A DNA stretch of 64,000 nt from Paenibacillus apiarius (GCF_017052585.1 NZ_JAFFHZ010000001.1:3948001-4012000), one strand, 5' to 3'. Counted from the first letter of the stretch, positions 36,718 through 45,813 are shown. Numbers and translations are program-made. Notes: generated by a model from the sequence alone, not told the origin.

Positions 36718-37641
36718 ATGCGCACGATTATCGTTGGAACGAGGCAGAGCGCGCTTGCTTTGACACAAACAGGGCACGTCATTGCCGCTTTGGAAGACAT
36801 ATGCGCGAAGGAGAACTTGCCGTTACGCTTTGAAATACGCAAGATTGTGACCAAAGGCGACCGGATTTTGGATGTTACCTTGTCCAAAGTGGGAGGCAAA
36901 GGCTTGTTCGTCAAGGAAATCGAGCAGGCGTTATTAGACAAAGAAATTGACATGGCCGTACACAGCATGAAAGATATGCCGTGGGAACAGCCGGAGGGAT
37001 TGATGGTAGGGGCGATTCCGAAGCGGGAAGATCCGCGGGATTGCTTAATCATGAAATCGGGCCAGACGCTGGATGATTTGCCGCCGGGAGCGAAGGTGGG
37101 AACGAGCAGCCTGCGGCGTTCATGCCAGCTTCAAGCCTATCGCCCCGATTTGCGGATTGAACCGCTGCGCGGCAATATCGATACGCGGTTGAAAAAGCTG
37201 GAGACGGAGGGATTCGACGCAATTGTTCTGGCTGCGGCAGGCCTTCACCGTATGGGCTGGCAGGATCGCATTACCTCTTATTTGCCAGAGGAACGAAGTG
37301 TCCCGGCGGTTGGTCAGGGTGCTCTCGGCATTGAATGCCGCCAAAGCGACGAAGAGGTGCGCGCGCTGCTTGAGCGATATCATGATGCGGACACTGACCG
37401 CACCGTGCGCGCGGAACGGGCCTTTCTCGGCCGGTTGAACGGCGGCTGCCAAGTGCCGATCGGCGCCTATGCGACGAACGTAGGCAGGTGCGGCGCGATA
37501 CAACTGACGGGACTGGTCGGTTCCGCAGAGAATGGCGAGATTATAAAAGAAACGATGGAGGGGGACCATCCCGAAGCCCTCGGAACGGCCGTTGCGCAGC
37601 GGCTGCTTGATCGGGGAGCAGACCGGATGTTATCCCTATAG
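36718..37641 (+). CDS. hemC: hydroxymethylbilane synthase (porphobilinogen deaminase)
   Basis: A 307-residue enzyme that links four porphobilinogens into hydroxymethylbilane. Its dipyrromethane cofactor is carried by Cys244 in [10 protein letters not shown]. The phosphate/carboxylate-binding arginines are present ([28 protein letters not shown]). GGAGGA (36705-36710) supports ATG 36718 rather than the GTG six bases earlier. Stop and next start are nine bases apart. Confidence 0.96.
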   Translation: MRTIIVGTRQSALALTQTGHVIAALEDICAKENLPLRFEIRKIVTKGDRILDVTLSKVGGKGLFVKEIEQALLDKEIDMAVHSMKDMPWEQPEGLMVGAIPKREDPRDCLIMKSGQTLDDLPPGAKVGTSSLRRSCQLQAYRPDLRIEPLRGNIDTRLKKLETEGFDAIVLAAAGLHRMGWQDRITSYLPEERSVPAVGQGALGIECRQSDEEVRALLERYHDADTDRTVRAERAFLGRLNGGCQVPIGAYATNVGRCGAIQLTGLVGSAENGEIIKETMEGDHPEALGTAVAQRLLDRGADRMLSL

Positions 37642-37649
37642 AGAGGTTG

Positions 37650-39245
37650 ATGACCGTGGAGCAGCATCCTCGTCAAACGGGCAAGGTATATTTGGTAGGT
37701 GCAGGCCCAGGCGATGCAGGCCTCATTACCGTGAAGGGCATGCGCTGCTTGCAAGAGGCGGATGTCATCGTATATGATCGCCTCGCCGGACCGCGTCTGC
37801 TGCAATTTATAAAAGCGGGCGCCCGCAAGATATACGTCGGCAAGCTGCCGGATCGCCATGCGATGAAGCAGGAAGACATCAATCAGCTGCTCGTTGACTT
37901 GGCATTGGAAGGGCATACCGTTACGCGGTTGAAAGGCGGGGACCCGTGTGTATTCGGGCGGGTTGGTGAAGAAGCCTCGCTGCTTCGAGCGCACGGCATA
38001 TTGTTCGAGATTATTCCGGGAGTCACTTCAGCCGTCGCTGTCCCGGCTTATGCCGGCATTCCCGTAACCCATCGGGATTGGGCTTCGTCGTTCTGTGTCG
38101 TAACGGGACATGAAAATCCGAATAAGCTGGATGAGCTCATCGAGTGGGATAAATTGACGCTGGCTGCGGGGACGCTTCTCTTTTTGATGGGCGTTGCGAA
38201 GCTGCGATATATTACGGAACAACTGCTGCGTTATGGCCGCTCTCCGGATACACCGGTAGCGCTGGTACGCTGGGGGACCAGGGCGGAACAGGAGACGATA
38301 GTGGGGACGCTGGCGACGATTGCTGATGAGGTGGAGCGGACGGGCTTCAAGGCTCCCGCGGTCATCGTGGTTGGCGACGTTGTGCGGGAACGCGCACAGC
38401 TGCAATGGGCGGAATCGCGTCCGCTGTTCGGCCGCCGCGTGCTTGTGACGCGGGCCCGGTCGCAAGCTAGCGAGCTCGTGCGGCGCATCGAAGATTTGGG
38501 TGGGGAGCCATATGAATTCCCCGTCATCGAGACGCGCCCGCCCGGCACAGAGGCGCAGCGGCAAGCATTGCGCCGTGCGATGGCGGAGCCAGACACGTAT
38601 GACTGGCTCGTATTGACGAGCGTGAACGGCGTTCATTACTGGTTCAAGCATCTGCAGGAGCTGCAGGCTGATATCCGCCAATGGGCCCGCACGCGCATTG
38701 TGTCCGTCGGTCCGCAGACGACCGAGGCGCTGCGGGGATATGGCATTCAACCGGATGTTGCCGCCTCCCAGTACAGCCAGGAAGGCATATGGGAAGCGCT
38801 GAAGCCGCTTGTGCATCCGGGAGAGCACGTGCTGCTCGCCCGGGGAGATCGGTCACGTTCTTGGTTGAAGGACACGCTGCACGAGGCCGGGCTTCATGTG
38901 GACGAGGTCGACCTGTATGTCACGGTGCTGCCCGAGCAGGACGATCCTGATTTGCTGGAAATGCTCGAGGAGCAATCCATTCACATTATTACGTTTACAA
39001 GCTCCTCTACCGTAACCAATCTGCTTGCTGCGCTGCGGCAGATGGGGGTCCGGAATCCGGCTGCCCTGCTGAATCATGCCCTTGTGGCCTGCATTGGCGA
39101 TGTGACCGCACGGACGGCTCGCGAAGCGGGCTTGCGGGTGGATGCGGTAGCTGGACATTCAACAATAGACGGCTTGGTTGAAGCGATGTGTGAGTTAGGG
39201 TGTGAACTGAGAGGTCTAAACAATGAAAATATTAAAAATCATTAA
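37650..39245 (+). CDS. uroporphyrinogen-III C-methyltransferase / uroporphyrinogen-III synthase fusion
   Basis: A 531-residue bifunctional protein. Residues about 10-250 are CobA/SumT: GKVYLVGAGPGDAGLITVKG, DRLAGPRLL, LKGGDPCVFGRVGEE, and GVTSAVAVPAYAGIPVTHR. This domain methylates uroporphyrinogen III twice to precorrin-2 with SAM. Residues about 262-515 are HemD (GRRVLVTRARSQASELVRRIEDLGG; LTSVNGVHYW; ITFTSSSTVTNLL; CIGDVTARTAREAGL), which cyclises hydroxymethylbilane to uroporphyrinogen III. The same polypeptide therefore makes the branch-point molecule and starts the siroheme/B12 branch. GTG at 37656 has better ribosome-site spacing (nine bases from GAGAGG) and is an alternative start. 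Confidence 0.92.
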   Translation: MTVEQHPRQTGKVYLVGAGPGDAGLITVKGMRCLQEADVIVYDRLAGPRLLQFIKAGARKIYVGKLPDRHAMKQEDINQLLVDLALEGHTVTRLKGGDPCVFGRVGEEASLLRAHGILFEIIPGVTSAVAVPAYAGIPVTHRDWASSFCVVTGHENPNKLDELIEWDKLTLAAGTLLFLMGVAKLRYITEQLLRYGRSPDTPVALVRWGTRAEQETIVGTLATIADEVERTGFKAPAVIVVGDVVRERAQLQWAESRPLFGRRVLVTRARSQASELVRRIEDLGGEPYEFPVIETRPPGTEAQRQALRRAMAEPDTYDWLVLTSVNGVHYWFKHLQELQADIRQWARTRIVSVGPQTTEALRGYGIQPDVAASQYSQEGIWEALKPLVHPGEHVLLARGDRSRSWLKDTLHEAGLHVDEVDLYVTVLPEQDDPDLLEMLEEQSIHIITFTSSSTVTNLLAALRQMGVRNPAALLNHALVACIGDVTARTAREAGLRVDAVAGHSTIDGLVEAMCELGCELRGLNNENIKNH

Positions 39246-39590
39246 TCGCATATTTGTTCCTTCCGAAACATTCGAGAAAACGATTTTCTTCTATGAACAA
39301 TTGGCCAATCAAAAATGCCATTTGCGTTCAAATATGATGAAGCTGGCTTGGAGCTAGCCCAAGTGGATTCATTTCTAATTATTTCCGGCGAAGAAAATGC
39401 AGTGGAGCGATTTACATCCACATCGTTGACCATTACGGTCGATTCCCTGAGCGACGCGAGAAATTTTTTGGTTGCACAGGGCGCCGGAATATTGGAAGAA
39501 CCGAAAGAGGTGCCGACAGGCAAAAATATGCGAATCAGGCATATTGACGGTATTATCGTTGAGTATGTCGAGCATAGGAAGAGGTCATAG
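39223..39590 (+). pseudogene. VOC/glyoxalase-family protein, single frameshift
   Basis: The 5' part starts at ATG 39223 behind GAGAGG and reads MKILKIINRIFVPSETFEKT, then IFFYEQLANQKCH, before running to an early stop. The continuation lies in another frame from about 39315: FAFKYDEAGLELAQVDSF...LIISG through GTDSL-like LTITVDSLSDARNFL to the ending RIRHIDGIIVEYVEHRKRS. The joint is the run of five A at 39311-39315, where a one-base change restores one frame of about 120 residues typical of VOC-fold proteins. It overlaps the 3' end of the cobA-hemD fusion by 23 bases. Decay, a sequencing error or slippage are possible. Confidence 0.75.
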
Positions 39591-39669
39591 TCATACATTT
39601 CCTGCAATACGAGTACAGACGAGCGAAAGCTCTGTAATAGACATTCATTCATTATAGGAGGGCACATCT

Positions 39670-40674
39670 ATGGAATTTCCAACAACACGCTTGCGCCGCT
39701 TGCGCAATTCGGCGGGAATGCGCAATATGGTGCGGGAGACAATATTAACCGTTCATGATTTGATTATGCCAATATTCGTAACGGCCGGAACCGACATGAA
39801 GGAAGAGATCGCTTCGATGCCCGGGGTTTACCATTTCTCGCTTGACCGTCTTGATGCCGAGGTGGATGAGATCGTGGCGCTTGGCATTCCGGCGGTCGTT
39901 CTATTCGGCGTGCCGGCGACGAAGGACGCCGTCGGCAGCTCGGCCTTCGACGAGAATGGCATCGTTCAGCAGGCGACCCGTCAAATTAAAGCGAAATATC
40001 CTGATTTGCTTGTTATCGCAGACACTTGCCTATGCCAATATACGGACCACGGCCATTGCGGCATGGTTCACGTCCGCGAAGCAAACGGCCAGCAGGCGGG
40101 CGTTGTGGACAACGATGAGTCGCTTCACTATTTGGTGCAAACCGCTGTATCCCAAGCCAAGGCAGGAGCAGATATCATCGCGCCTTCGAACATGATGGAC
40201 GGCTTCGTGCAGGCCATTCGTTCAGGCCTTGACGAGGCAGGCTTCACTGATATTCCGATTATGTCTTATTCGGTCAAATACGCTTCCGCTTTCTACGGGC
40301 CGTTCCGGGATGCCGCGAATTCGACGCCTCAATTCGGCGATCGCAAGACGTATCAGATGGATCCGGCCAATGCGAGAGAAGCGCTGCGCGAAGCGGAGGC
40401 CGATGTAATCGAAGGTGCGGATATGCTGATGGTGAAGCCTGCGATGGCATACATGGACGTTATCCGGGTATTAAAGGATCAGTTTGATCTGCCTGTCGTG
40501 GCGTACAACGTAAGCGGTGAATATTCCATGATCAAGGCGGCCAGCAAGCTTGGTTGGATCGATGAGAAAGCCGTAACGATGGAGCTTCTGGTCGGGTTGA
40601 AGCGAGCCGGGGCGGACATATTGATTACGTATTTTGCGAAGGACGCAGCGCGTTGGCTGTCAGATAATCATTAA
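39670..40674 (+). CDS. hemB: delta-aminolevulinic acid dehydratase (porphobilinogen synthase)
   Basis: A 334-residue TIM-barrel enzyme that condenses two 5-aminolevulinates to porphobilinogen. The zinc-site cysteines are visible in [15 protein letters not shown], so it belongs to the Zn-dependent type. The Schiff-base lysines are in [19 protein letters not shown] and [19 protein letters not shown] precedes the ATG. Last plus-strand gene before the reversed Crp gene. Confidence 0.96.
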   Translation: MEFPTTRLRRLRNSAGMRNMVRETILTVHDLIMPIFVTAGTDMKEEIASMPGVYHFSLDRLDAEVDEIVALGIPAVVLFGVPATKDAVGSSAFDENGIVQQATRQIKAKYPDLLVIADTCLCQYTDHGHCGMVHVREANGQQAGVVDNDESLHYLVQTAVSQAKAGADIIAPSNMMDGFVQAIRSGLDEAGFTDIPIMSYSVKYASAFYGPFRDAANSTPQFGDRKTYQMDPANAREALREAEADVIEGADMLMVKPAMAYMDVIRVLKDQFDLPVVAYNVSGEYSMIKAASKLGWIDEKAVTMELLVGLKRAGADILITYFAKDAARWLSDNH

Positions 40675-40677
40675 ATA

Positions 40678-40724
40678 ACAGCCTTCCTGTCCCGAATGAA
40701 GATGCTTCGGGACAGGAAGGCTGT
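40678..40724. terminator. 19-bp perfect inverted repeat at the end of hemB
   Basis: The arms 40678-40696 and 40706-40724 are exact complements (ACAGCCTTCCTGTCCCGAA type) with a 9-base loop. The repeat lies between the hemB stop and the converging Crp gene. No U-run follows on the plus side, so it may act as a bidirectional barrier or mRNA-stabilising hairpin rather than a classical terminator. Confidence 0.6.
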
Positions 40725-40748
40725 CCAATTGCGTTAAATGAATTGACT

Positions 40749-41429
40749 TTAACTTATGTACGGACTCTGGAACAGCTTGGAGATATCGAGAGAGTACTCG
40801 GACGCTCCCAGGAACAAAATGCGTTGATGCTCCAAATCACGAATGACATGCTCGAGCACGTTGCGGTGAACGCCTGCCAAGCCGGACATGGCATCCGGGT
40901 CGAAGGCCGAGCTGATAATGATCTTGTCACCGCGCCGTTCGCCCTGCTGTTGAGCGATGCGGACAATATATTTCACGACACGGCTGGGCGCGTCAAGAAA
41001 TGTCAAGTCGTATACATGGCCGTTCGTTGCGCGAAGGCGGCTGCAGAGCTGAACCATGACTTGCTTCGCGATATCGTAATGCGCCCGAAGCAAGAGATGG
41101 AAGCTCTCCGACGTAACGGTCAGCAGCACCGTATCCTCTTCCAACGTTTCGGCTGTAGCGGAGCGCGGCTTACCGTCGATGAGCGCCAGTTCGCCGAAGC
41201 TGTCCCCAGCCTGGAAGACGGCTAATATTTTCTGCTGGCCCTGCTTATTGGAAGTATACACTTTCACTGCGCCGCGAACGACGATGCAAAAGGTTTGACC
41301 CGGATCCCCTTGTTGAAACAAAATGGTATGAGGATCATATTCGCGGCGGGACGTGATGGAAGATACGATCTCTAGTTGCGCGTCGGTCAAATCAGCGAAC
41401 AAAGGTACACGTTTAAGTAAATTAATCAT
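40749..41429 (-). CDS. Crp/Fnr-family transcription regulator
   Basis: A 226-residue DNA-binding regulator. The N-terminal cyclic-nucleotide-binding-like beta-roll spans about residues 10-115 (GDPGQTFCIVVRGAVKVYTSN; AGDSFGELALIDGKPRSATAE). A dimerisation helix follows, then a winged helix with AMSGLAGVHRNVLEHVIRDLEHQRIL as recognition region. The cysteines are not arranged as in FNR, so an oxygen-sensing cluster is not indicated. The ATG (MINLLKRVPLF) has GAGGG upstream; a TTG nine codons earlier does not. Its reversed position between hemB and hemL makes haem or respiratory control a reasonable guess only. Confidence 0.88.
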   Translation of the reverse strand: MINLLKRVPLFADLTDAQLEIVSSITSRREYDPHTILFQQGDPGQTFCIVVRGAVKVYTSNKQGQQKILAVFQAGDSFGELALIDGKPRSATAETLEEDTVLLTVTSESFHLLLRAHYDIAKQVMVQLCSRLRATNGHVYDLTFLDAPSRVVKYIVRIAQQQGERRGDKIIISSAFDPDAMSGLAGVHRNVLEHVIRDLEHQRILFLGASEYSLDISKLFQSPYIS

Positions 41430-41511
41430 GACTTTTCCCTCTTTTGTCCATTCCAATTTTTTAATAGTTTATCATAGATACGACGATTAAACATAGAAGG
41501 AGCGATTAAAC

Positions 41512-42813
41512 ATGATGGAAAAAAAATCAATCCGCCGCGACAGCCGTTCCCAAGCAGCGTTTGCAGAGGCAAAAAAATACATACCCGGCGGAGTGAACAG
41601 CCCGGTACGCGCATTTAAGTCCGTTGGTCTTACACCGGTCTATGTTGAACGAGGCGAAGGCTCGCGCATTTATGACATCGATGGCAATGTGTTCATTGAC
41701 TATGTGGGGTCATGGGGGCCGCTCATTCTCGGGCATGCGCATCCCGCGGTCATTCAGGCCGTGCAGGAAACGGCAGCCAAGGGAACCAGCTTCGGCGCGC
41801 CGACAGAAATTGAAACGTTGATGGCGAAGACAGTATGCGAACGAGTGCCATCGGTAGATATCGTCCGGATGGTCAATTCCGGCACGGAAGCGACGATGAG
41901 CGCATTGCGGCTCGCCCGGGGCATTACGAAGCGCAGCAAAATTTTGAAATTCGAAGGGTCCTATCACGGGCATGCTGACAGCTTGCTCATTAAAGCGGGA
42001 TCCGGTGTTGCCACGCTAGGTCTCCCGGACAGCCCGGGAGTTCCGGAAGGCGTTGCAAGCAATACGATAACGGTTCCGTATAATGATTTGGAATCCGTCA
42101 AGCTTGCGTTTGAACGGTATGGAGAGGAACTGGCCTGCGTCATCGTTGAGCCGATTGCGGGCAACATGGGCGTGGTGCCTCCATTGCCGGGATTCCTGGA
42201 AGGGCTGCGCGCGGTTACGGAGCAATACGGCACACTGCTTATTTTTGACGAAGTAATGACGGGGTTCCGTGTGCATTATAACTGTGCGCAGGGCAGGTTC
42301 GGGGTAACGCCGGATATTACATGCTTCGGCAAAGTGATCGGCGGCGGTCTGCCAGTCGGTGCGTACGGCGGGAAACGAGAGTATATGGAGCAAATCGCAC
42401 CGAGCGGTCCGATTTACCAGGCGGGTACGTTAAGCGGCAATCCGCTTGCTATGGCAGCGGGCTATACGACCTTGTCCCTCCTAACGCCTCCCGTATATGA
42501 GGAGCTTGAACGCAAAGGGGCGAAGCTCGAGGAAGGCTTTGCGCGCAATGCGCGCGAGCTCGGGGTGCCATGTACGATTAACCGCATTGGCTCGATGGTC
42601 TGCCCGTTCTTTACGGAGCAGAAGATTACCAATTTCGATTCAGCCCGCACGTCGGATTTGGAACGATTCCGCAGCTATTTCAAGCGTATGCTGGATGAAG
42701 GCGTAAGCGTGGCGCCGTCTCAATTCGAGGGCATGTTCGTGTCAGCCGCGCATACGGATGACGATTTGGAATATACGATTCAGGCGCATTATAAAGCGTT
42801 GAAGCAACTATAA
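41512..42813 (+). CDS. hemL: glutamate-1-semialdehyde 2,1-aminomutase
   Basis: A 433-residue PLP enzyme that converts glutamate-1-semialdehyde to 5-aminolevulinate, the step after HemA. Landmarks are [54 protein letters not shown], and Lys274 in [17 protein letters not shown] as the cofactor lysine. AGAAGGAG precedes tandem ATGs. It is separated from the hem operon by the reversed Crp gene and must have its own promoter. Confidence 0.96.
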   Translation: MMEKKSIRRDSRSQAAFAEAKKYIPGGVNSPVRAFKSVGLTPVYVERGEGSRIYDIDGNVFIDYVGSWGPLILGHAHPAVIQAVQETAAKGTSFGAPTEIETLMAKTVCERVPSVDIVRMVNSGTEATMSALRLARGITKRSKILKFEGSYHGHADSLLIKAGSGVATLGLPDSPGVPEGVASNTITVPYNDLESVKLAFERYGEELACVIVEPIAGNMGVVPPLPGFLEGLRAVTEQYGTLLIFDEVMTGFRVHYNCAQGRFGVTPDITCFGKVIGGGLPVGAYGGKREYMEQIAPSGPIYQAGTLSGNPLAMAAGYTTLSLLTPPVYEELERKGAKLEEGFARNARELGVPCTINRIGSMVCPFFTEQKITNFDSARTSDLERFRSYFKRMLDEGVSVAPSQFEGMFVSAAHTDDDLEYTIQAHYKALKQL

Positions 42814-42816
42814 GTA

Positions 42817-42951
42817 GCAACGGAAATTTCGCGTGCATCTCATCGTGATGGCGCGGCTGGCCCGGCGGGCTGCATGGGATATGCGGCGGCCGGGCTTTCC
42901 GTTGCGACGGGAGGAAACCTGTGCAATCCATTGGATTTTATACAATGGATT
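42817..42951. repeat. Two inverted repeats between hemL and the RluA gene
   Basis: GCAACGGAAA (42817-42826) is complementary to TTTCCGTTGC (42896-42905), enclosing 69 GC-rich bases with further self-complementarity. AATCCATTG (42925-42933) is complementary to CAATGGATT (42943-42951) with a 9-base AT-rich loop. Neither has a U-run. Function unknown. Confidence 0.55.
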
Positions 42952-43015
42952 AGGGGAAGCTGAGGGAAATGAGAGGCGCTTGCCAACATGCAGAATAGAA
43001 GAGGAGGAGTGAAGC

Positions 43016-43903
43016 GTGCGCCGACATTGGAGACGGCAGGGCGAGTGGGTGGAATTTACACCGGGTCGCAGCGTGGTTGAATCGGAACAAGCCGTGAGCG
43101 CGTGGCTTACGGATACACTTCGCATGCCTCCGAAGATGCTGAGAACAATGCTGCAGCGTGAAGAGATACGCACGGCGGGCGATCGTCTCCGGCTTAAAAT
43201 ATTTGCGCCGGATGCCGACACGTTAGAACCATCCGATGCGTCGGCAGATATATTGTATGAGGACGATGCGTGTCTCGTTGCGTACAAGCCAGCCGGAATG
43301 CCCGTGCATGCAACGACACCCGAGCAGGATAGACAGAAGAACAGCTTGGCCCATGCGGTCGCCTGCCATTATATTTGGACGGGTCAGGAAGTGCGGGTTC
43401 GGCATATTCACCGTTTGGATGTCGATACGTCAGGGCCGGTGTTGTATGCGAAGCAAGCCTTTACACATGCCGTGCTGGATGAAGCGATGCGCAGAAAAGA
43501 AATTCAGCGTCATTATGCTGCAATTGTCCAAGGGCAACCCAGTCCTAAGCGCGGCACAATCGATGCTCCTATCGGCAAGGATCGGCACCATTCGTCAAAA
43601 AGGCGGGTCAGCCCGGGTGGAGATTATGCGGTCACTCATTACGAGGTTGCGGAAACGGGTTCGCAGATGTCATTGGTCCGACTTTCTCTCGAAACGGGAA
43701 GAACGCATCAAATTCGCGTTCATATGAGCTATAAAGGGCATCCGTTGATTGGAGATGCGTTATATGGCGGAGACGACAGCGGCTTTCAACGCCAAGCCCT
43801 GCACGGAGAAAGTCTGCGATTCTTGCATCCGCTCTCGGGAGAGTGGATGGAGGTCGATGCTCCTTGGCCCGAAGATATGAATCGACTGCGGCAAAAAATA
43901 TAG
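43016..43903 (+). CDS. RluA-family pseudouridine synthase
   Basis: A 295-residue enzyme that isomerises uridine to pseudouridine in rRNA or tRNA. The N-terminal about 75 residues look like a divergent S4-type lead. The catalytic domain has VAYKPAGMPVHA, the signature RHIHRLDVDTSGPVLYAK with catalytic Asp, RHYAAIVQG, LETGRTHQIRVHM and GDALYGG. Translation begins at GTG with GAGGAGGAG just upstream. Target site cannot be told. It lies between hemL and spoVID. Confidence 0.9.
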   Translation: MRRHWRRQGEWVEFTPGRSVVESEQAVSAWLTDTLRMPPKMLRTMLQREEIRTAGDRLRLKIFAPDADTLEPSDASADILYEDDACLVAYKPAGMPVHATTPEQDRQKNSLAHAVACHYIWTGQEVRVRHIHRLDVDTSGPVLYAKQAFTHAVLDEAMRRKEIQRHYAAIVQGQPSPKRGTIDAPIGKDRHHSSKRRVSPGGDYAVTHYEVAETGSQMSLVRLSLETGRTHQIRVHMSYKGHPLIGDALYGGDDSGFQRQALHGESLRFLHPLSGEWMEVDAPWPEDMNRLRQKI

Positions 43904-43932
43904 TCATGCTCCTCTCTTTACCCCCATATAGA
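43904..43932 (+). promoter_or_regulatory. candidate sigma-E promoter of spoVID
   Basis: TCATGCT (43904-43910), exactly 14 bases, then CATATAGA (43925-43932), compared with the mother-cell sigma-E pattern TCATATT-N14-CATACAnT. In B. subtilis spoVID is sigma-E dependent. The -10 match is partial. Confidence 0.4.
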
Positions 43933-44047
43933 TGAAGTAGTGAACCGAGTCTGACTTTGCAACAGCCAGCAAGATATGCACATTGTACCGTGTGAAGGCT
44001 GGGAACAAGGGCGGATGACCGATGAACTGCGGGAGGAGGAGCAGTCT

Positions 44048-45559
44048 GTGTATGATGAATCTTATGGTTTAAGATTTGATATTTATGAACGCGTGCATTT
44101 GTCTGACGATGTCGTCGGCATTGACCAATTGGAAGAGGTTGAATTGACACCGCATATTCAAGTCATTCCAGCCGGTGACCAAGTAACGGTGCGTGGCAGC
44201 TTGCTGCTTGCGGGTGCGTATGTAGGGACGGCAGGAGATGAGACTAGCCAGACACTTGAACATTGGATTCCTGTCGAGATTACCCTTCCACTGAACCGTA
44301 TCCGAAGCTTGGACGACATTTCGGTAGACATTGAACATTTTGATGTCGATTTGCTGTCGACTCGAACGTTGAACATTACAGGCATCTTGTCTTTAAACGG
44401 GATTGCCATGGAGACTGCCGAACCGCCGGCATGGGAGCCTGAACAATTCACGGTCGTGCATCAGACAGATGCCGAGCGGGAAAAGGAAGAACCGTCGTGG
44501 CTGCGGGATTACGGCCAACCTTTTCAGACATCGCCTGCCATGGAGGAGAAGGGGGAGATTTCTTCCTTCTCGCCGGAGAATGAACGGCAGAGTGAAGTAG
44601 AACAAGCTTCCGCGCAGCACAATGCGGAGGAGGCAGAGCCAGATTCGGTGCCGCCGCCAGCAGAGGATGAACCCGCAGAGATACCGCGAACCGAAACTGT
44701 GGAGCAGGAGCCCGTGTCATGGACTTGGAGCCAGTCCCCTTGGTTGAGCGCAGTCGCTAACGAAGAATCCCCTGCCGTACAGCATAAGCAGGAACCGGAT
44801 ACAGAGAGATTCCCGGATGCATCGGAGACGAGGCAAGCGGAGGATGAGGCAGCGGACAGTGGCGCCGCGCTTGATTCCGCAGTCGCAGGCAGCCACAGCG
44901 ATGAGGCTAATGCGGAATCGGCTGTCGAAGCGCCAGTGCCACAGCAACGCGAACCGGCAGCAGCTCCAGGCCCCGGCTCATCATTGTCGAAGCAACGCGA
45001 ATCGGCAGCAGCTTCGAGCCCGGGTTCGAATCCATCTCCTGCGGCAGAAGCCGAATCGCATCATGCGGAATCGGCACAAGACGAAGATGCAGGCCGCGAG
45101 CAAGCGGTAGAGCAAGCCGATGCTGTTGCAATTGAAGAAGAGTCCGTTGCTGCAGCCGTTCAGCCGAAGCCGGAGATGAAGGTTGCCATCGGCAGCACGA
45201 AGCCGGCAGAGCCGGAAGCCGCACAGCAGCTTGGCTTCAGTTCCCTGCTGCAATCGAGCTATCAGACGAAGGAGAAGGAACGGGAAGCTCGAGAGGCGGC
45301 AGAGGAAGAGGCTGCCTTGAATGAGGCGCAGCAAAATACGGCAGGGGACGGCGTGAAGTGGCAGTCGCTCTTTTTGCAGCGGGTCAACCATGATACTGCA
45401 TTTAAAAAGGTGCGGTTATGCATTGTTCAGCGGGAGGATACTCTTGAGACAATCGCAGACCGTTACCGTATGAACTCGCGAGAAATAGCACTGTACAATC
45501 GGCTAGCCGAGCCTAGCGTTACGGAAGGCCAAGTCTTGTATATTCCGATCTCCTCGTAA
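44048..45559 (+). CDS. spoVID: SpoVID-like spore coat morphogenetic protein with LysM
   Basis: A 503-residue mother-cell protein expected to encase the forespore and recruit coat proteins. The N-terminal about 125 residues form the conserved beta domain (GLRFDIYERVHLSDDVVGI; HIQVIPAGDQVTVRGSLLLAGAY). A long Glu/Ala/Pro/Ser-rich middle follows, with two near-identical 16-residue units (DNA period 48 at 44943 and 44991). A final LysM domain reads REDTLETIADRYRMNSREIA...GQVLYIPI. Start: GTG 44048 has GGAGGAGGAG about seven bases upstream; longer in-frame starts lack one. It lies downstream of hemL, as in B. subtilis. Confidence 0.88.
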   Translation: MYDESYGLRFDIYERVHLSDDVVGIDQLEEVELTPHIQVIPAGDQVTVRGSLLLAGAYVGTAGDETSQTLEHWIPVEITLPLNRIRSLDDISVDIEHFDVDLLSTRTLNITGILSLNGIAMETAEPPAWEPEQFTVVHQTDAEREKEEPSWLRDYGQPFQTSPAMEEKGEISSFSPENERQSEVEQASAQHNAEEAEPDSVPPPAEDEPAEIPRTETVEQEPVSWTWSQSPWLSAVANEESPAVQHKQEPDTERFPDASETRQAEDEAADSGAALDSAVAGSHSDEANAESAVEAPVPQQREPAAAPGPGSSLSKQRESAAASSPGSNPSPAAEAESHHAESAQDEDAGREQAVEQADAVAIEEESVAAAVQPKPEMKVAIGSTKPAEPEAAQQLGFSSLLQSSYQTKEKEREAREAAEEEAALNEAQQNTAGDGVKWQSLFLQRVNHDTAFKKVRLCIVQREDTLETIADRYRMNSREIALYNRLAEPSVTEGQVLYIPISS

Positions 45560-45600
45560 TCCGATTTCACTGAGGATGTATAGCTCTCCATCAACAATAG

Positions 45601-45633
45601 ACCCGTCCGGCTTCTCAGCGGACGGGTTTCTTG
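45601..45633 (+). terminator. Terminator of spoVID
   Basis: ACCCGTCCG (45601-45609) pairs with CGGACGGGT (45619-45627), 9-base loop, then TTTCTT. Confidence 0.75.
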
Positions 45634-45648
45634 CTGCCACGGTATGGA

Positions 45649-45813
45649 TTAATAGACGTCTAACAAAAAGCCGAGGTAAATCAGAAATAGCGCAAATAGC
45701 AAAAATACATCCAGTCCGCTTGGCAGAAGCAAGGTTCGAACGAATTGCAAGCAGATGAGAGGGAAAATGACACCTTTCACCGAATAGCGAATGCGCACCC
45801 ACCAACGTTCCAT
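45649..45813 (-). CDS. small membrane protein (54 aa)
   Basis: A 54-codon gene missed by length-based calling. It begins MERWWVRIRYSVKGVIFPLI, continues CLQFVRTLLLPSGLDVFLLF and ends ALFLIYLGFLLDVY. Two hydrophobic stretches are linked by an RTLLLPSG turn, and the N-terminus is basic and Trp-rich (positive inside). GGGAGGTG lies nine bases before the ATG. Another frame with an ATG four bases earlier gives no hydrophobic pattern. It lies between spoVID and the valS leader. I know of similar tiny proteins in Paenibacillus at this place, but no function. Confidence 0.65.
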   Translation of the reverse strand: MERWWVRIRYSVKGVIFPLICLQFVRTLLLPSGLDVFLLFALFLIYLGFLLDVY

